DNA from: Streptomyces sp. NBC_01446 | GTDB taxonomy: Bacteria; Actinomycetota; Actinomycetes; Streptomycetales; Streptomycetaceae | Direction of reading: 5' to 3' | DNA: 64,000 bases | Assembly: GCF_026340095.1 (NCBI RefSeq) | Contig: NZ_JAPEPO010000001.1 | Location: 3,998,501 to 4,062,500 of the forward strand | Shown: one piece after another, positions 27,858-36,592 of the stretch | How positions within the stretch are numbered: position 1 is the first letter of the stretch | Layout of the letters: each line of letters starts with the position of its first letter | The notes under the pieces: model-generated | Databases searched by the model: none | What the model saw: only the letters and a program-made list of their open reading frames with translations | Told to the model about the DNA's origin: nothing | Program-made: the position numbers and the translations under genes

Positions 27858-28915
27858 TGGCCCGCTTCCACCAGCTCCGCGTAGCCGCGGTCGACCGGCT
27901 CACCGACGACTCCGTGGCCCTCACCTTCGAGGTCCCCGAAACCCTTCGCGAGGAATTCCGCCACGCACCGGGCCAGCACCTCGCCCTGCGCCGCCCGGCC
28001 GACGACGGCGAGATCCGGCGCACGTACTCGATCTGCTCACCCGCCCCGGGCCCCGAAGGCCCCCGGACCCTTCGCGTCGGCGTCCGCCTCGTCGAAGGCG
28101 GGTCCTTCTCGACGTACGCCCTCAAGGAGATCACCGTCGGCGACGCTCTTGAGGTCATGACCCCCGCCGGCCGCTTCATCCTCGAGCCCATCCCCGGGCT
28201 CTACGCCGCCGTGGTCGGCGGCAGCGGCATCACCCCGGTCCTGTCGATCGCCGCCACCCTGCTCGCCCGCGAACCGCACGCCCGCTTCTGCCTCATCCGC
28301 AGCGACCGCACCGCCGCGTCGACGATGTTCCTGGAGGAGGTGGCCGACCTGAAGGACCGCTACCCCGACCGGTTCCAGCTGGTCACGGTCCTGTCCCGGG
28401 AAGAACAGCAGGCCGGCCTCGACTCCGGCCGCCTCGACCAGGACCGCCTGACGACCCTCCTGCCCGCGCTGCTCCCCGTAGACGAGGTAGCCGGCTGGTA
28501 CCTGTGTGGGCCCTTCGGACTCGTACAAGAAGCGGAGCGCACACTGCGCGCCCTCGGCGTACGAAGAGCCCGCATCCACGAGGAGATCTTCCACGTCGAC
28601 GACGGAGCGGCACCCGCCCGCCCCACACCGGCCCTCGCGCACTCCACGGTCACCGCCCAGCTCGACGGCCGCTCCGGCACCTGGCCCGTCGACGACGGCG
28701 AATCACTCTTGGAGACAGTGCTGCGCAACCGCCCCGACGCGCCGTACGCGTGCAAGGGCGGCGTCTGCGGAACCTGCCGCGCGTTCCTCGTCTCGGGTGA
28801 GGTGCGCATGGACCGGAACTTCGCACTCGAACCCGAGGAGACCGACGCCGGCTACGTACTCGCCTGCCAGTCCCACCCGGCCACGGAGACGGTGGAGCTG
28901 GACTTCGACCGCTGA
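27857..28915 (+). CDS. paaE: Phenylacetyl-CoA epoxidase reductase PaaE
   Basis: The 352-residue product supplies electrons from NADPH to PaaA. FAD-binding text is RRTYSICSPAPG (about 56-67), the nucleotide-binding loop is VVGGSGITPVLSIAATLL, and a plant-type 2Fe-2S ferredoxin domain at the C-terminus has CKGGVCGTCRAF plus a later cysteine in VLACQSH. ATG 27857 overlaps the paaD stop by one base and lies six bases after AAGGAG; GTG 27854 is an alternative. It is the last gene of the operon. Confidence 0.94.
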   Translation: MARFHQLRVAAVDRLTDDSVALTFEVPETLREEFRHAPGQHLALRRPADDGEIRRTYSICSPAPGPEGPRTLRVGVRLVEGGSFSTYALKEITVGDALEVMTPAGRFILEPIPGLYAAVVGGSGITPVLSIAATLLAREPHARFCLIRSDRTAASTMFLEEVADLKDRYPDRFQLVTVLSREEQQAGLDSGRLDQDRLTTLLPALLPVDEVAGWYLCGPFGLVQEAERTLRALGVRRARIHEEIFHVDDGAAPARPTPALAHSTVTAQLDGRSGTWPVDDGESLLETVLRNRPDAPYACKGGVCGTCRAFLVSGEVRMDRNFALEPEETDAGYVLACQSHPATETVELDFDR

Positions 28916-28989
28916 CCGCTGACGGCTGACGGCTGACGGCTGAGCACGCTCCTACTGCCCTCGCATTCCCTCCGTGCATTCCCTTCTCG

Positions 28990-29003
28990 TAGAACTTGTT
29001 CTA
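28990..29003. promoter_or_regulatory. KstR-like palindrome upstream of acyl-CoA dehydrogenase gene
   Basis: TAGAACTTGTTCTA fits TnnAACnnGTTnnA, the motif bound by the cholesterol-catabolism repressor KstR; the palindrome extends to GTAGAAC/GTTCTAC at 28989-29004. It ends 62 bases before the fadE-like start. The assignment to KstR is by motif only. Confidence 0.55.
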
Positions 29004-29066
29004 CCTTGACGCACCGTCAGATCCTGGCGGTCGCCACGACGAACCGGTGCACGGAGGGACAGGGCA

Positions 29067-30248
29067 GTGGACTTCACCTTCACCGAAGAACAGCAGGCGG
29101 CCGTCGAAGCGGCCAAGGCCGTGTTCGGCCCGGTCGCGCCCGACAGCGTGCCGAGCCCGGCCCTCACCCCCGGCGCGGTCGCCGACGACTTCGACCGAGC
29201 TCTCTGGTCGAAAGTCGCCGACGCCGACCTGCTCAGCCTCCTGCTCGCCCCCGAACACGGCGGCGCGGGCCTGGACGCCATCACGCTCTGCCTGGTCCTA
29301 AGGGAATCCGCCAAGGCACTCGCCCGCGTCCCGCTCCTGGAGCACACCGCGACCGCCGTCGCCGTACAGACCTACGGCAGCGACGAGTTGAAGGAGCAGA
29401 TTCTCCCCCGGGCAGCCCGCGGTGAACTCGTCCTCACCGCCGCCTCCGCAGGCCGCACCGGCCACGACCCGGCCCAACTCGCCGTCAGCGCACGCCGCGA
29501 CACCGACACCGGCACCGACACCGGCACCGGCACCGGCACCGGCACCGGCACCGGCAGCTGGATCCTCGACGGCACCCAGACCGGCGTGCCCTGGGCGCAC
29601 AACGCCGACCACATCGCCGTACCCGCCCACACCCCGCAGGGCCGCACCGTCATCGCCGTACTGCCCCACCCGCACGAAGGACTCAGCCTCGCTGAACAGA
29701 TCTCCACGACCGGCGAACGCCTCGGCGAACTCCACCTCGACTCCGTGCACCTCGCCGCCCACCAGATCATCGAGACCGACGAGGCCTGGGACCGGCTGCA
29801 CCAGCTCCTCACCACCGGAACCTGCGCCCTGGCTCTGGGCCTCGGCGAGCGCGTCCTCCGGATGACCGGCGACTACACGAGCAAGCGCGAACAGTTCGGC
29901 TACCCGGTGGCGACATTCCAAGCGGTAGCGGTCCAGGCCGCCGACCGCTACATCGATCTGCGCGCCATGGAGGCCACGCTCTGGCAGGCCGCTTGGCACA
30001 TCAGCACCCAGGCAGGCGGAGCGCTCCCCGCGGCAGGCGACATCGCGGTCGCCAAGATCTGGGCGTCGGAAGGCGTACGACGCGTCGTCCAGACCGCACA
30101 GCATCTGCACGGAGGATTCGGCGCCGACACCGACTACCCGCTCCACCGCTACCACGCCTGGGCCAAGCAGCTGGAACTGTCACTCGGCCCGGCAGCCGCC
30201 CACGAGGAAACACTCGGCGACCTACTGGCGGCCCATCCCCTCGGCTGA
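29067..30248 (+). CDS. Acyl-CoA dehydrogenase
   Basis: The 393-residue product is a flavin-dependent acyl-CoA dehydrogenase. Features are the N-terminal DFTFTEEQQAAVEAAKAVFG, VTG-like middle barrel region, and the C-terminal helical domain YTSKREQFGYPVATFQAVAVQAADRYIDL followed by QTAQHLHGGFGADTDYPLHRYHAWAKQLEL. In the middle domain a tandem hexamer encodes an unusual Thr-Gly repeat (near residues 146-163), presumably in a surface loop. It resembles the steroid/lipid group of actinobacterial FadE proteins, which often work as heterotetramers, but no partner gene is adjacent. The GTG start at 29067 follows GGAGGGACAGG. Confidence 0.87.
   Translation: MDFTFTEEQQAAVEAAKAVFGPVAPDSVPSPALTPGAVADDFDRALWSKVADADLLSLLLAPEHGGAGLDAITLCLVLRESAKALARVPLLEHTATAVAVQTYGSDELKEQILPRAARGELVLTAASAGRTGHDPAQLAVSARRDTDTGTDTGTGTGTGTGTGSWILDGTQTGVPWAHNADHIAVPAHTPQGRTVIAVLPHPHEGLSLAEQISTTGERLGELHLDSVHLAAHQIIETDEAWDRLHQLLTTGTCALALGLGERVLRMTGDYTSKREQFGYPVATFQAVAVQAADRYIDLRAMEATLWQAAWHISTQAGGALPAAGDIAVAKIWASEGVRRVVQTAQHLHGGFGADTDYPLHRYHAWAKQLELSLGPAAAHEETLGDLLAAHPLG
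29501..29556. repeat. Coding hexamer repeat (Thr-Gly / Thr-Asp)
   Basis: CACCGG and CACCGA hexamers repeat head to tail and encode alternating Thr with Gly or Asp inside the acyl-CoA dehydrogenase gene. The period is two codons, so length variation keeps the frame. Confidence 0.88.
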
Positions 30249-30256
30249 GCCAGGGG

Positions 30257-30604
30257 TCAGAGCACGAGGCCCGACTGCCCCTTGTCGTCCACGACGGGGC
30301 GCCCGGCGGCGGCCCACACCTGCATGCCACCGTCCACGTTCACCGCGTCGATGCCCTGCTGCACGAGATACATCGTCACCTGCGCGGAACGGCCGCCGGA
30401 CCGGCAGATCACGTTGACCCGACCGTCCTGGGGAGCCGCCTCGGTCAGCTCGCCGTAACGCGCCACGAACTCACTGATCGGAATGTGCAACGCACCCTCG
30501 GCGTGACCCGCCTGCCACTCATCGTCCTCACGGACATCGAGGAGAAAGTCCCCGTCCACGAGCTCGCCGACCTCAACCGTGGGCACACCAGATCCGAAAT
30601 GCAT
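30257..30604 (-). CDS. Single-domain rhodanese
   Basis: The 115-residue product is a rhodanese-like sulfurtransferase domain: FLLDVREDDEWQAGHAEGALHIPISEF, then the active-site loop VICRSGGRSAQVTMYL with catalytic Cys, and VNVDGGMQVWAAAGRP. Single-domain members move sulfane sulfur in the cytoplasm. ATG 30604 was chosen because it is the first start that leaves the known N-terminus; an upstream extension is Ser/Gly-rich. It is convergent with the acyl-CoA dehydrogenase gene, eight bases apart. The donor and acceptor are unknown. Confidence 0.9.
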   Translation of the reverse strand: MHFGSGVPTVEVGELVDGDFLLDVREDDEWQAGHAEGALHIPISEFVARYGELTEAAPQDGRVNVICRSGGRSAQVTMYLVQQGIDAVNVDGGMQVWAAAGRPVVDDKGQSGLVL

Positions 30605-30812
30605 ACCCCCGACGCTACCCGACCCCGTCCGGGACCCTGACCCGCCAGGCACCAGGGCGGTCAGCCGCGCGGACAACCGTCAGCGACGCAGGGTGGGAGC
30701 GGCGTCGGCGCTGAGGTCTCGGCTCAGCCACCGGTCGGCCAGCCCAGCTGCCCAGCTCAAGCAGGATGCTCGCCAAGCAGCGCAACTACCAACAGCCTGC
30801 TCGACCACCGGC

Positions 30813-31679
30813 TCAGCTATCGGCAGCCTGCTCGCGCATCAGCCGCTCCAGCTCAGCCTCTCGCTCGGCGACCTGCGCGAGCAGCTGCTCCGCGATCTCC
30901 TCGAGCAGCCGGTCGGGGTCGTCCGGCGCCATCCGCAGCATCGCGCCGATCGCGCTCTCCTCCAGCTCCTGAGCAACGGCCGTCAGCAGCTCCTTGCGCT
31001 GCGCCAGCCACTCGAGCCGCTCGTACAGCTCCTCGCTCGGGCTGGGCTTGCGCACCTCGGGGACAGGCCCCGCGGCCCACTCGTCGGACAGCTCCTTCAG
31101 CAACGCCTCGTCGCCCCGGCCGTAGGCCGCGTTGACGCGCACGATGAACTCTTCGCGCCGCGCCCGGTCCTTCTCGTCCTGCGCCAGATCCGGGTGCGCC
31201 TTGCGGACGAGTTCCCGGTAGAGCTTGCGGGCCTCGTCGCTCGGCCGCACACGCTGCGGCGGCCGAACGGGCTGATCGGTGAGCATGGCGGACGCCTCCG
31301 GCGAGAGACCATCGCCGTCCATCCACTGGTCGAACAGCTCCTCGACCGCGGGCATCGGCATCACGCGCGCCCTGGCCTCGTCCGCCTTACGCCGGTCCTC
31401 CGGATCCCCGCTCCGCGCGGCGACCGCCTCGGCGATCTGCGCCTCGAGCTCGTCCAGGCGCGTATACATGGGGCCGAGTTTCTGGTGGTGCAGCCGAGAG
31501 AAGTTCTCGACCTCGACCCGGAACGTCTCCACCGCGATCTCGTACTCGATCAGAGCCTGCTCGGCGGCGAGCACAGCCCTCTCAAGCCGAGCCTCGGGCC
31601 GCCCCTCAGCAACAGGCTGCCCCTGCGGCTCAGCGGCAGGGGCCTCGGACGGGGTCGACTCGGCTTCCGGGGTCGTCAC
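30813..31679 (-). CDS. J-domain-containing protein
   Basis: The 288-residue product has a Pro/Glu/Ala-rich N-terminus, a long coiled-coil-like helix (about 30-95, LERAVLAAEQALIEYEIAVETF and later DELEAQIAEAV), and a J-like domain at about 150-190 with the HPD motif in KLYRELVRKAHPDLAQDEKDR and VNAAYGRGDEALL. A further helical segment, very acidic, ends the protein (EELYERLEWLAQRKELL, then EREAELERLMREQ). J domains stimulate DnaK ATPase; this form lacks the Gly/Phe and zinc modules of DnaJ, so it would be a specialised co-chaperone. The GTG start at 31679 is used. No chaperone gene is adjacent. Confidence 0.85.
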   Translation of the reverse strand: MTTPEAESTPSEAPAAEPQGQPVAEGRPEARLERAVLAAEQALIEYEIAVETFRVEVENFSRLHHQKLGPMYTRLDELEAQIAEAVAARSGDPEDRRKADEARARVMPMPAVEELFDQWMDGDGLSPEASAMLTDQPVRPPQRVRPSDEARKLYRELVRKAHPDLAQDEKDRARREEFIVRVNAAYGRGDEALLKELSDEWAAGPVPEVRKPSPSEELYERLEWLAQRKELLTAVAQELEESAIGAMLRMAPDDPDRLLEEIAEQLLAQVAEREAELERLMREQAADS

Positions 31680-31993
31680 CCGTCCAGCCTAGGGCACGGG
31701 CCGGGATGCCCTGCTCGACGCCTGATTTCAAGGGTTCTGGGGGGCTCCCCTCCCCCCGCCCCCTCCCGCCCCACCCCAGATCAACTCAATTCAGCCCAGC
31801 CCCACCCCGCACCTCGGGCCCTCCAGCCCAGCCCGACCCGCACCCCGCGACCCCGCGACCCCGCGACCCCGCGACCCCGCGACCCCGCGACCCCGCGACC
31901 CCGCGACCCCGCGACCAGCGGTACGCGACCGCGACCGCGACCCCAAACTCAAACCCGAGCCCCCACCCCCTCACCCCCCTCAAGCCAACCCCC
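31680..31993. repeat. Gene-free stretch with 8-bp tandem repeat
   Basis: These 314 bases between two leftward genes contain eight perfect copies of GCGACCCC (31847-31910) and a partial ninth, followed by C-rich low-complexity sequence. The flanks are also Pro/Cys-run-like. No gene is supported. Confidence 0.85.
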
Positions 31994-33427
31994 TCAAACC
32001 CCCACCTCAGCCCCCACCCGCCCCTCCCGCACAGCCCTGACCAGGGATGCGTGGTCCTGTTCCGTGCGGTCCGCGTAGGTAACCGCGAACTGGGCGATGG
32101 CCTCATCCAGTTCCTCGTTCTTGCCGCAGTAGCCGGCGATCAGTCGGGGGTCGGCGCTGTGTGCGTGGGCGCGGGCGAGTAGCGCGCCCGTCATGCGGCC
32201 GTAGTCGTCCATCTGATCGGCGGCGAGAGCCGCGGGGTCAACACTCCCCTTGCGGTTTCTGAACTGCCGTACCTGGAAGGGTCTTCCGGCCACGGTCGTC
32301 CAGCCGAGCAGGATGTCGCTGACGACCTGCATCCGCTTCTGTCCGAGGACCACGCGCCGCCCCTCATGGACGGGCGTCGGTGTATCGAAGCCGACTGCGG
32401 GCAAGTGGGGCAGCAGCGCGGAGGGGCGGGCTTCCTTCACCTGGAGCACGAGTGCCTCTCCCCGGTGGTCGAGGAGCAGCACCACGTACGACCTCGTGCC
32501 TACGCTCCCGGTGCCGACGACGCGGAAGGCGACGTCCTGGATCGCGTAGCGGCCGAGCAAGGGGAGGCGGTCCTCGGAGAGTGTCTGCAGGTAGTCGCCG
32601 AGGGATGCTGCGACCTCGGACGCCTCCCCGTCGGGTACGCGGCGCAGCACGGGTGGTGTGTCGACGAAGCGTCGGGTGCCGTCCTCGGCCAGCTCGGTGG
32701 ACCTGGCGGCGAATCTTCCGCTGGTGTTGTTGCGGGCCTTCTCGGATACGCGTTCCAGCGTGCCGACGAGGTCGTGGGCGTCGGTGTGGGAGACGAGTTC
32801 CTCGTCGGCGATGGCGTTCCACGCGTCGAGGGCGGGCAGTCTGGCCAGCAGGCGCATCGTGCGGCGGTACGCGCCCACCGCGTAGTGCGCGGCTTCCCGG
32901 CAGGTGTCCTCGTCGGCTCCGGCTTCGCGACCCGCGAGGACGAGTGAGGTGGCGAGTCGCTTCACGTCCCATTCCCAGGGGCCGTGCACCGTTTCGTCGA
33001 AGTCGTTGAGGTCGATGACGAGGCCGCCGCGGGCGTCGGCGTAGAGGCCGAAGTTCGCCGCGTGGGCGTCTCCGCAGATCTGGGCGCCGATGCCGGTGAC
33101 GGGGGTCTGTGCGAGGTCGTGGGCCATGAGGCCGGCGGATCCGCGCAGAAACGCGAACGGGGTCGCCGCCATCCTGCCGACCCGTATGGGTGTGAGCTCT
33201 TCGATCCGGCCGAGGTTGGACTCCTCGACCGCGGCGACGGCGTCGGGGCGTGCGGGGTGCAGGGTGAGGGCCGCGTGGGCGGAGCGCGGTATGCGGTCGC
33301 GCAGGGCCTTGCCCTCCTGCTTGGGTGATCCGGGGGAGGGCCGCATCGCGAACCCCTCGACGGCCCTCAGCCGTCGAGCCGCCGGTTCCCCACGCTGTAC
33401 CGGCACTGCAGTGTCGAGCTCGGTCAC
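31994..33427 (-). CDS. DUF2252 family protein
   Basis: The 477-residue product is a DUF2252 protein: RIPRSAHAALTLHPARPDAV, then FAFLRGSAGLMAHDLA, QICGDAHAANFGLYADARGG and VIDLNDFDETVHGPWEWDVKRLATSL. The GDAHxxNFG and DxNDFD motifs resemble the catalytic and metal loops of aminoglycoside-phosphotransferase-like kinases, so a kinase-like fold is plausible, but no reaction is proven for this family. The GTG start at 33427 fits. The protein is soluble. Confidence 0.86.
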   Translation of the reverse strand: MTELDTAVPVQRGEPAARRLRAVEGFAMRPSPGSPKQEGKALRDRIPRSAHAALTLHPARPDAVAAVEESNLGRIEELTPIRVGRMAATPFAFLRGSAGLMAHDLAQTPVTGIGAQICGDAHAANFGLYADARGGLVIDLNDFDETVHGPWEWDVKRLATSLVLAGREAGADEDTCREAAHYAVGAYRRTMRLLARLPALDAWNAIADEELVSHTDAHDLVGTLERVSEKARNNTSGRFAARSTELAEDGTRRFVDTPPVLRRVPDGEASEVAASLGDYLQTLSEDRLPLLGRYAIQDVAFRVVGTGSVGTRSYVVLLLDHRGEALVLQVKEARPSALLPHLPAVGFDTPTPVHEGRRVVLGQKRMQVVSDILLGWTTVAGRPFQVRQFRNRKGSVDPAALAADQMDDYGRMTGALLARAHAHSADPRLIAGYCGKNEELDEAIAQFAVTYADRTEQDHASLVRAVREGRVGAEVGV

Positions 33428-33501
33428 TCGGACCGCCTCCCCCGTCTCTGAACATCAACTGGCAACGACCGTACCGCCGTCGGCCGAAGCCCGTCAGAGC
33501 C

Positions 33502-33510
33502 TGTGGATAA
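33502..33510. promoter_or_regulatory. DnaA box (reverse orientation)
   Basis: TGTGGATAA, the complement of TTATCCACA, lies in the gap upstream of the DUF2252 gene. It is a single consensus box with no partner nearby. Confidence 0.4.
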
Positions 33511-33674
33511 CCCCGCAATTGTGGAAACCCGAGCACGGAACCGGAGTGCGGAACCGGCGCGCGGAGACAGGGGGCGGGATCGGGACGTACAGGCGGCGTC
33601 GAGACATACGGGCGAGGTCAGTCGGGACGTACGGGCACGGTCGGGGTCCCCCCTCGCGCAGCCCACAGCCCCCG

Positions 33675-34052
33675 CTACCCCTCAGGCAGATACGCCTCGG
33701 CCCAGAGCCCGAGTTCCTTCAGTGCCGGTTCGAGGGCGGCGCCTGCTTCTGTCAGTCGGTAGGCGACGCGGAGCGGGGGCCCTTCGTCGACCTCGCGTAC
33801 GACGAGGCCGGCGGCGCCGAGTTCGGTGAGGCGGTCCGAGAGCATGCGCTCGCTGATGCCGGGGATGGCTCGGCGCAGGTCGGCGAAGTGGACGGGGTGC
33901 TGGAGGAGGACGGAGACGACGAGTCCCGTCCAGCGCTTGCCGAGCAGGCCGAAGACGCGGGTGATGCCGCTGTCGACCCGCTTGCACGCTTCGGGGTTGT
34001 GGATCTCCGCCTCGCGTACGGCGCCGCTCTCGTGTTCCCCGTTGCCCGCCAT
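33675..34052 (-). CDS. HxlR family winged-helix regulator
   Basis: The 125-residue product has the HxlR fold: CKRVDSGITRVFGLLGKRWTGLVVSVLL, then HPVHFADLRRAIPGISERMLSDRL and LTELGAAGLVVREV, with the wing RVAYRLTEAGAALEPALKEL. A conserved N-terminal cysteine (about residue 23) is often the redox or quinone sensor in this family, as in YodB and QorR. It is divergent from a quinone/azo reductase gene, a typical target. A near-perfect 11-bp palindrome lies between them. Regulation by electrophiles is inferred. Confidence 0.88.
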   Translation of the reverse strand: MAGNGEHESGAVREAEIHNPEACKRVDSGITRVFGLLGKRWTGLVVSVLLQHPVHFADLRRAIPGISERMLSDRLTELGAAGLVVREVDEGPPLRVAYRLTEAGAALEPALKELGLWAEAYLPEG

Positions 34053-34091
34053 GCCTTCAGGGTACTGCCCTCTCGTAGGGGACTAAATAAA

Positions 34092-34102
34092 AGTAAGTTA
34101 CT
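34092..34102. promoter_or_regulatory. Candidate HxlR operator
   Basis: AGTAAGTTACT is an 11-bp palindrome about a central base, 39 bases upstream of the regulator's ATG and 73 bases before the reductase ATG. Such symmetry in an AT-rich block of a GC-rich genome suits a winged-helix dimer. Confidence 0.5.
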
Positions 34103-34174
34103 GTTCATAGAGTAGCTCCGAACAGAACTGCACCTACCTACGCGGCTGACCACCCGCACCTTTGGAGACCCCCA

Positions 34175-34834
34175 ATGCCCACGCTTCTGCACGTCGACTC
34201 GTCCGTCTGGCCCGGCTCGGCCTCCGCTTCCCGCAGCGTCGCCGACGCCTTCCGCAAGACCTGGGAGGAGCAGCACCCCGACGGCACCGTGATCTACCGC
34301 GATCTGGCCGTGAACCCGGTCCCGCACCTGGACACGGTCGGCGCCTCCGCCGGTTTCGCCGACCCCGCCACCCACAGCCCCGAGCAGGCCGTGGCCTTCG
34401 CCGAGCGTCTGAAGCTCATCGAGGAACTGGAGCAGGCGGACGCGGTGCTGATCGGCGCCCCTATGTACAACTTCTCGATCCCGTCGACCCTGAAGGCCTG
34501 GCTGGACCAGGTGATCCTCATGGGGCGCACCGCCGGCGAGACGCCGTCCGCGAAGGGGACGCCGGTCACGGTCGTCGCCAGCCGCGGCGGCTCGTACGCG
34601 CCGGGCACCCCGCGCGAGGCCTTCGAGTACGTGCAGAACTACCTGCGTGACCTTCTCGGCACGATGCTGGGCCTGGACGTGGACTTCATCGTTCCCGAAC
34701 TGACCCTGGCGCACACGACTCCGGCGATGAGCGAGCTCATCCCGCTCGCCGAGGCGTCTCGCACCAAGGCCCTGGAGGACGCTGACGCCCGGGCCAAGGA
34801 GCTCGCCGCACGCTTCTCCGCCGACGCCGCCTGA
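34175..34834 (+). CDS. azoR: FMN-dependent NADH-azoreductase
   Basis: The 219-residue product is a flavodoxin-like NAD(P)H:quinone/azo reductase. It shows LLHVDSSVWPGSASASRSVADAF (phosphate loop of FMN), then DAVLIGAPMYNFSIPSTLKAWLDQVI and VVASRGGSYAPGTPREAF. It reduces quinones and azo dyes by two-electron transfer. The start is ATG 34175 after GGAG. It is divergent from the HxlR regulator. Physiological substrates are probably endogenous quinones. Confidence 0.9.
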   Translation: MPTLLHVDSSVWPGSASASRSVADAFRKTWEEQHPDGTVIYRDLAVNPVPHLDTVGASAGFADPATHSPEQAVAFAERLKLIEELEQADAVLIGAPMYNFSIPSTLKAWLDQVILMGRTAGETPSAKGTPVTVVASRGGSYAPGTPREAFEYVQNYLRDLLGTMLGLDVDFIVPELTLAHTTPAMSELIPLAEASRTKALEDADARAKELAARFSADAA

Positions 34835-35058
34835 CGCTCCGCGCCGTCACCGACGCGCACGGAAGTACCGCGGTCCCGAGGGTCCCCCCGTCCCGTAGGA
34901 CGCTGGGGGACCCTTCACCAATCACTGTGATTGTCCTCACGGCCGAACCGGCCGAACCCGCCGGAGCCGGGACCCGCACTCAGGCCCCGCACTCAGGACC
35001 GGGCGCCCCCCGAGCCAGGACCCGCGCCCGCACAGGACCGCCCACGTCCGGAAAACGC

Positions 35059-35093
35059 GGAAGCCCCGCAGATCTGAGATCTGCGGGGCTTCC
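35059..35093. terminator. Hairpin terminator downstream of tRNA-Leu
   Basis: Perfect 17-bp arms (35059-35075 and 35077-35093) with a one-base centre form a strong hairpin seven bases beyond the tRNA 3' end. It is followed on the minus strand by a short non-T-rich sequence, as is usual in Streptomyces. Confidence 0.88.
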
Positions 35094-35099
35094 GACTTG

Positions 35100-35183
35100 T
35101 GCGCGAGGGGGGAGTTGAACCCCCACGCCCTTTCGGGCACTGGAACCTGAATCCAGCGCGTCTGCCTATTCCGCCACCCGCGC
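35100..35183 (-). tRNA. tRNA-Leu (CAG)
   Basis: The 84-base sequence folds as a class II tRNA with a long variable arm (TGCCCGAAAGGGCG). The acceptor stem GCGCGGG pairs with CTCGCGC, the T loop is GGTTCAACTCC, and the anticodon loop is ATTCAGG with anticodon CAG. CCA is not encoded. A hairpin terminator follows. Confidence 0.95.
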
Positions 35184-35685
35184 ATTGGGTGTGCCTTCCG
35201 GCCCCTCGCCCTTTCGGGGTGAGCGCCTTCCGACATCCAGAAGATTAGCACGCTGCAGAGGGTGGATTCACATCCGTTTTCGTGGGCACCTGCTGGGCAG
35301 GCCCACCCCCGCTGACCTCGCATCCGATGCGGTCCGCCAGCAGTCCTGAGCACACAGCCAACACTCAACAAGCACTCCGCCGGCCGTCCGAAGCCCTCCG
35401 AAGGGGATCCACGCCACCCCGCAGTGCCCCCACTCCGCAACCCCACCGCCGACCCCGTCCACACCGCCGATCCCACCTACGCACCCAAGCTCCGCACCCC
35501 CACCTTCCCCGTCCCCTCCCGGCTCCCCCGCCGCGTGCGGGACACTGTCCAGGGACCCCCTCTACGATCCAGCTGTGAGGGTCGACACTCATCGACCGGG
35601 CTGACAGGGGGAACCAGCCGATTTCCCGGCGCGTGGATACGATCAGTAAGCAGTACCAGGACGAAAACGAAGGAGGAGGTGCCCC
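35184..35685. promoter_or_regulatory. Intergenic region tRNA-Leu / fhaA
   Basis: These 502 bases lie between the leftward tRNA-Leu and the rightward fhaA gene, so they should contain both promoters. The part close to fhaA has a GGTCGA/TCGACC inverted repeat (35580-35597) and a very strong ribosome site AAGGAGGAGG at 35670-35679. No gene is supported; the middle is C/A-rich on the plus strand. Confidence 0.6.
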
Positions 35686-36582
35686 ATGGGAGTCCTGAAG
35701 AAGTTCGAGCAGCGTCTCGAGGGTCTGGTCAACGGCACCTTCGCCAAGGTGTTCAAGTCCGAGGTCCAGCCCGTCGAGATCGCCGGCGCCCTCCAGCGCG
35801 AGTGCGACAACAACGCGACGATCTGGAACCGCGAGCGGACCGTCGTCCCCAACGACTTCATCGTGGAGCTGAGCGCGCCGGACTTCGAGCGCCTCAGCCC
35901 CTACTCGGGGCAGCTCGGCGACGAGCTGTCCGGCATGGTGCGCGACTACGCGAAGCAGCAGCGCTACACCTTCATGGGACCGATCAAGGTCCACCTGGAG
36001 AAGGCGGACGACCTGGACACGGGTCTGTACCGGGTACGCAGCCGCACGCTCGCGTCGAGCTCCAGCCAGCAGCAGTCCCAGCCCTCCCAGCAGCCGCCGC
36101 AGTCCGGCCGGGGTCCCGCTTCGGCGCCCCCGGCGGCGGGCGGAGGCTACGGCTATCCGCCGGCGGCAAATGCTGCCGGGGGGTACGGCCAGCCGCCGGC
36201 GAGCGCGCCGCCGATGCCCGCGGGGCCGCCTCCGGGCCGCCCCGGGCAGGCACCGGCGGGAGCTCGGCCGCGTAACCAGGCAGGACCGCTGCCCGGCGCT
36301 CAAGTGCGTCACTGGATCGAGATCAATGGCACACGCCATCAGATCTCGCGCCCCACGCTGGTCCTCGGCCGCAGCACCGAAGCCGATGTGCGGATCGACG
36401 ACCCCGGCGTCTCTCGCCGGCACTGTGAGATTCGGACCGGAACGCCCTCGACGATCCAGGATCTCGGGTCCACCAACGGCATCGTGGTGGACGGGCAGCA
36501 CACCACCCGCGCTACGCTCCGCGACGGCTCGCGGATCGTCGTGGGCAGTACCACCATCATTTACCGGCAAGCCGAAGGGTGA
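35686..36582 (+). CDS. fhaA: FhaA, DUF3662 and FHA domain protein
   Basis: The 298-residue product has an N-terminal DUF3662 domain (about 1-115, LKKFEQRLEGLVNGTFAKVF and RECDNNATIWNRERTVVPNDF), a Gln/Pro/Gly-rich linker, and a C-terminal forkhead-associated domain (about 215-298, LVLGRSTEADVRIDDPGVSRRH and QDLGSTNGIVVDG) that binds phosphothreonine. In actinobacteria it couples PknB signalling to MviN/MurJ and peptidoglycan synthesis. It starts at ATG 35686 and is the first gene of the six-gene operon. The FHA domain has the conserved Arg, Ser, His and Asn residues. Confidence 0.93.
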   Translation: MGVLKKFEQRLEGLVNGTFAKVFKSEVQPVEIAGALQRECDNNATIWNRERTVVPNDFIVELSAPDFERLSPYSGQLGDELSGMVRDYAKQQRYTFMGPIKVHLEKADDLDTGLYRVRSRTLASSSSQQQSQPSQQPPQSGRGPASAPPAAGGGYGYPPAANAAGGYGQPPASAPPMPAGPPPGRPGQAPAGARPRNQAGPLPGAQVRHWIEINGTRHQISRPTLVLGRSTEADVRIDDPGVSRRHCEIRTGTPSTIQDLGSTNGIVVDGQHTTRATLRDGSRIVVGSTTIIYRQAEG

Positions 36583-36592
36583 AGCGGGGGCA

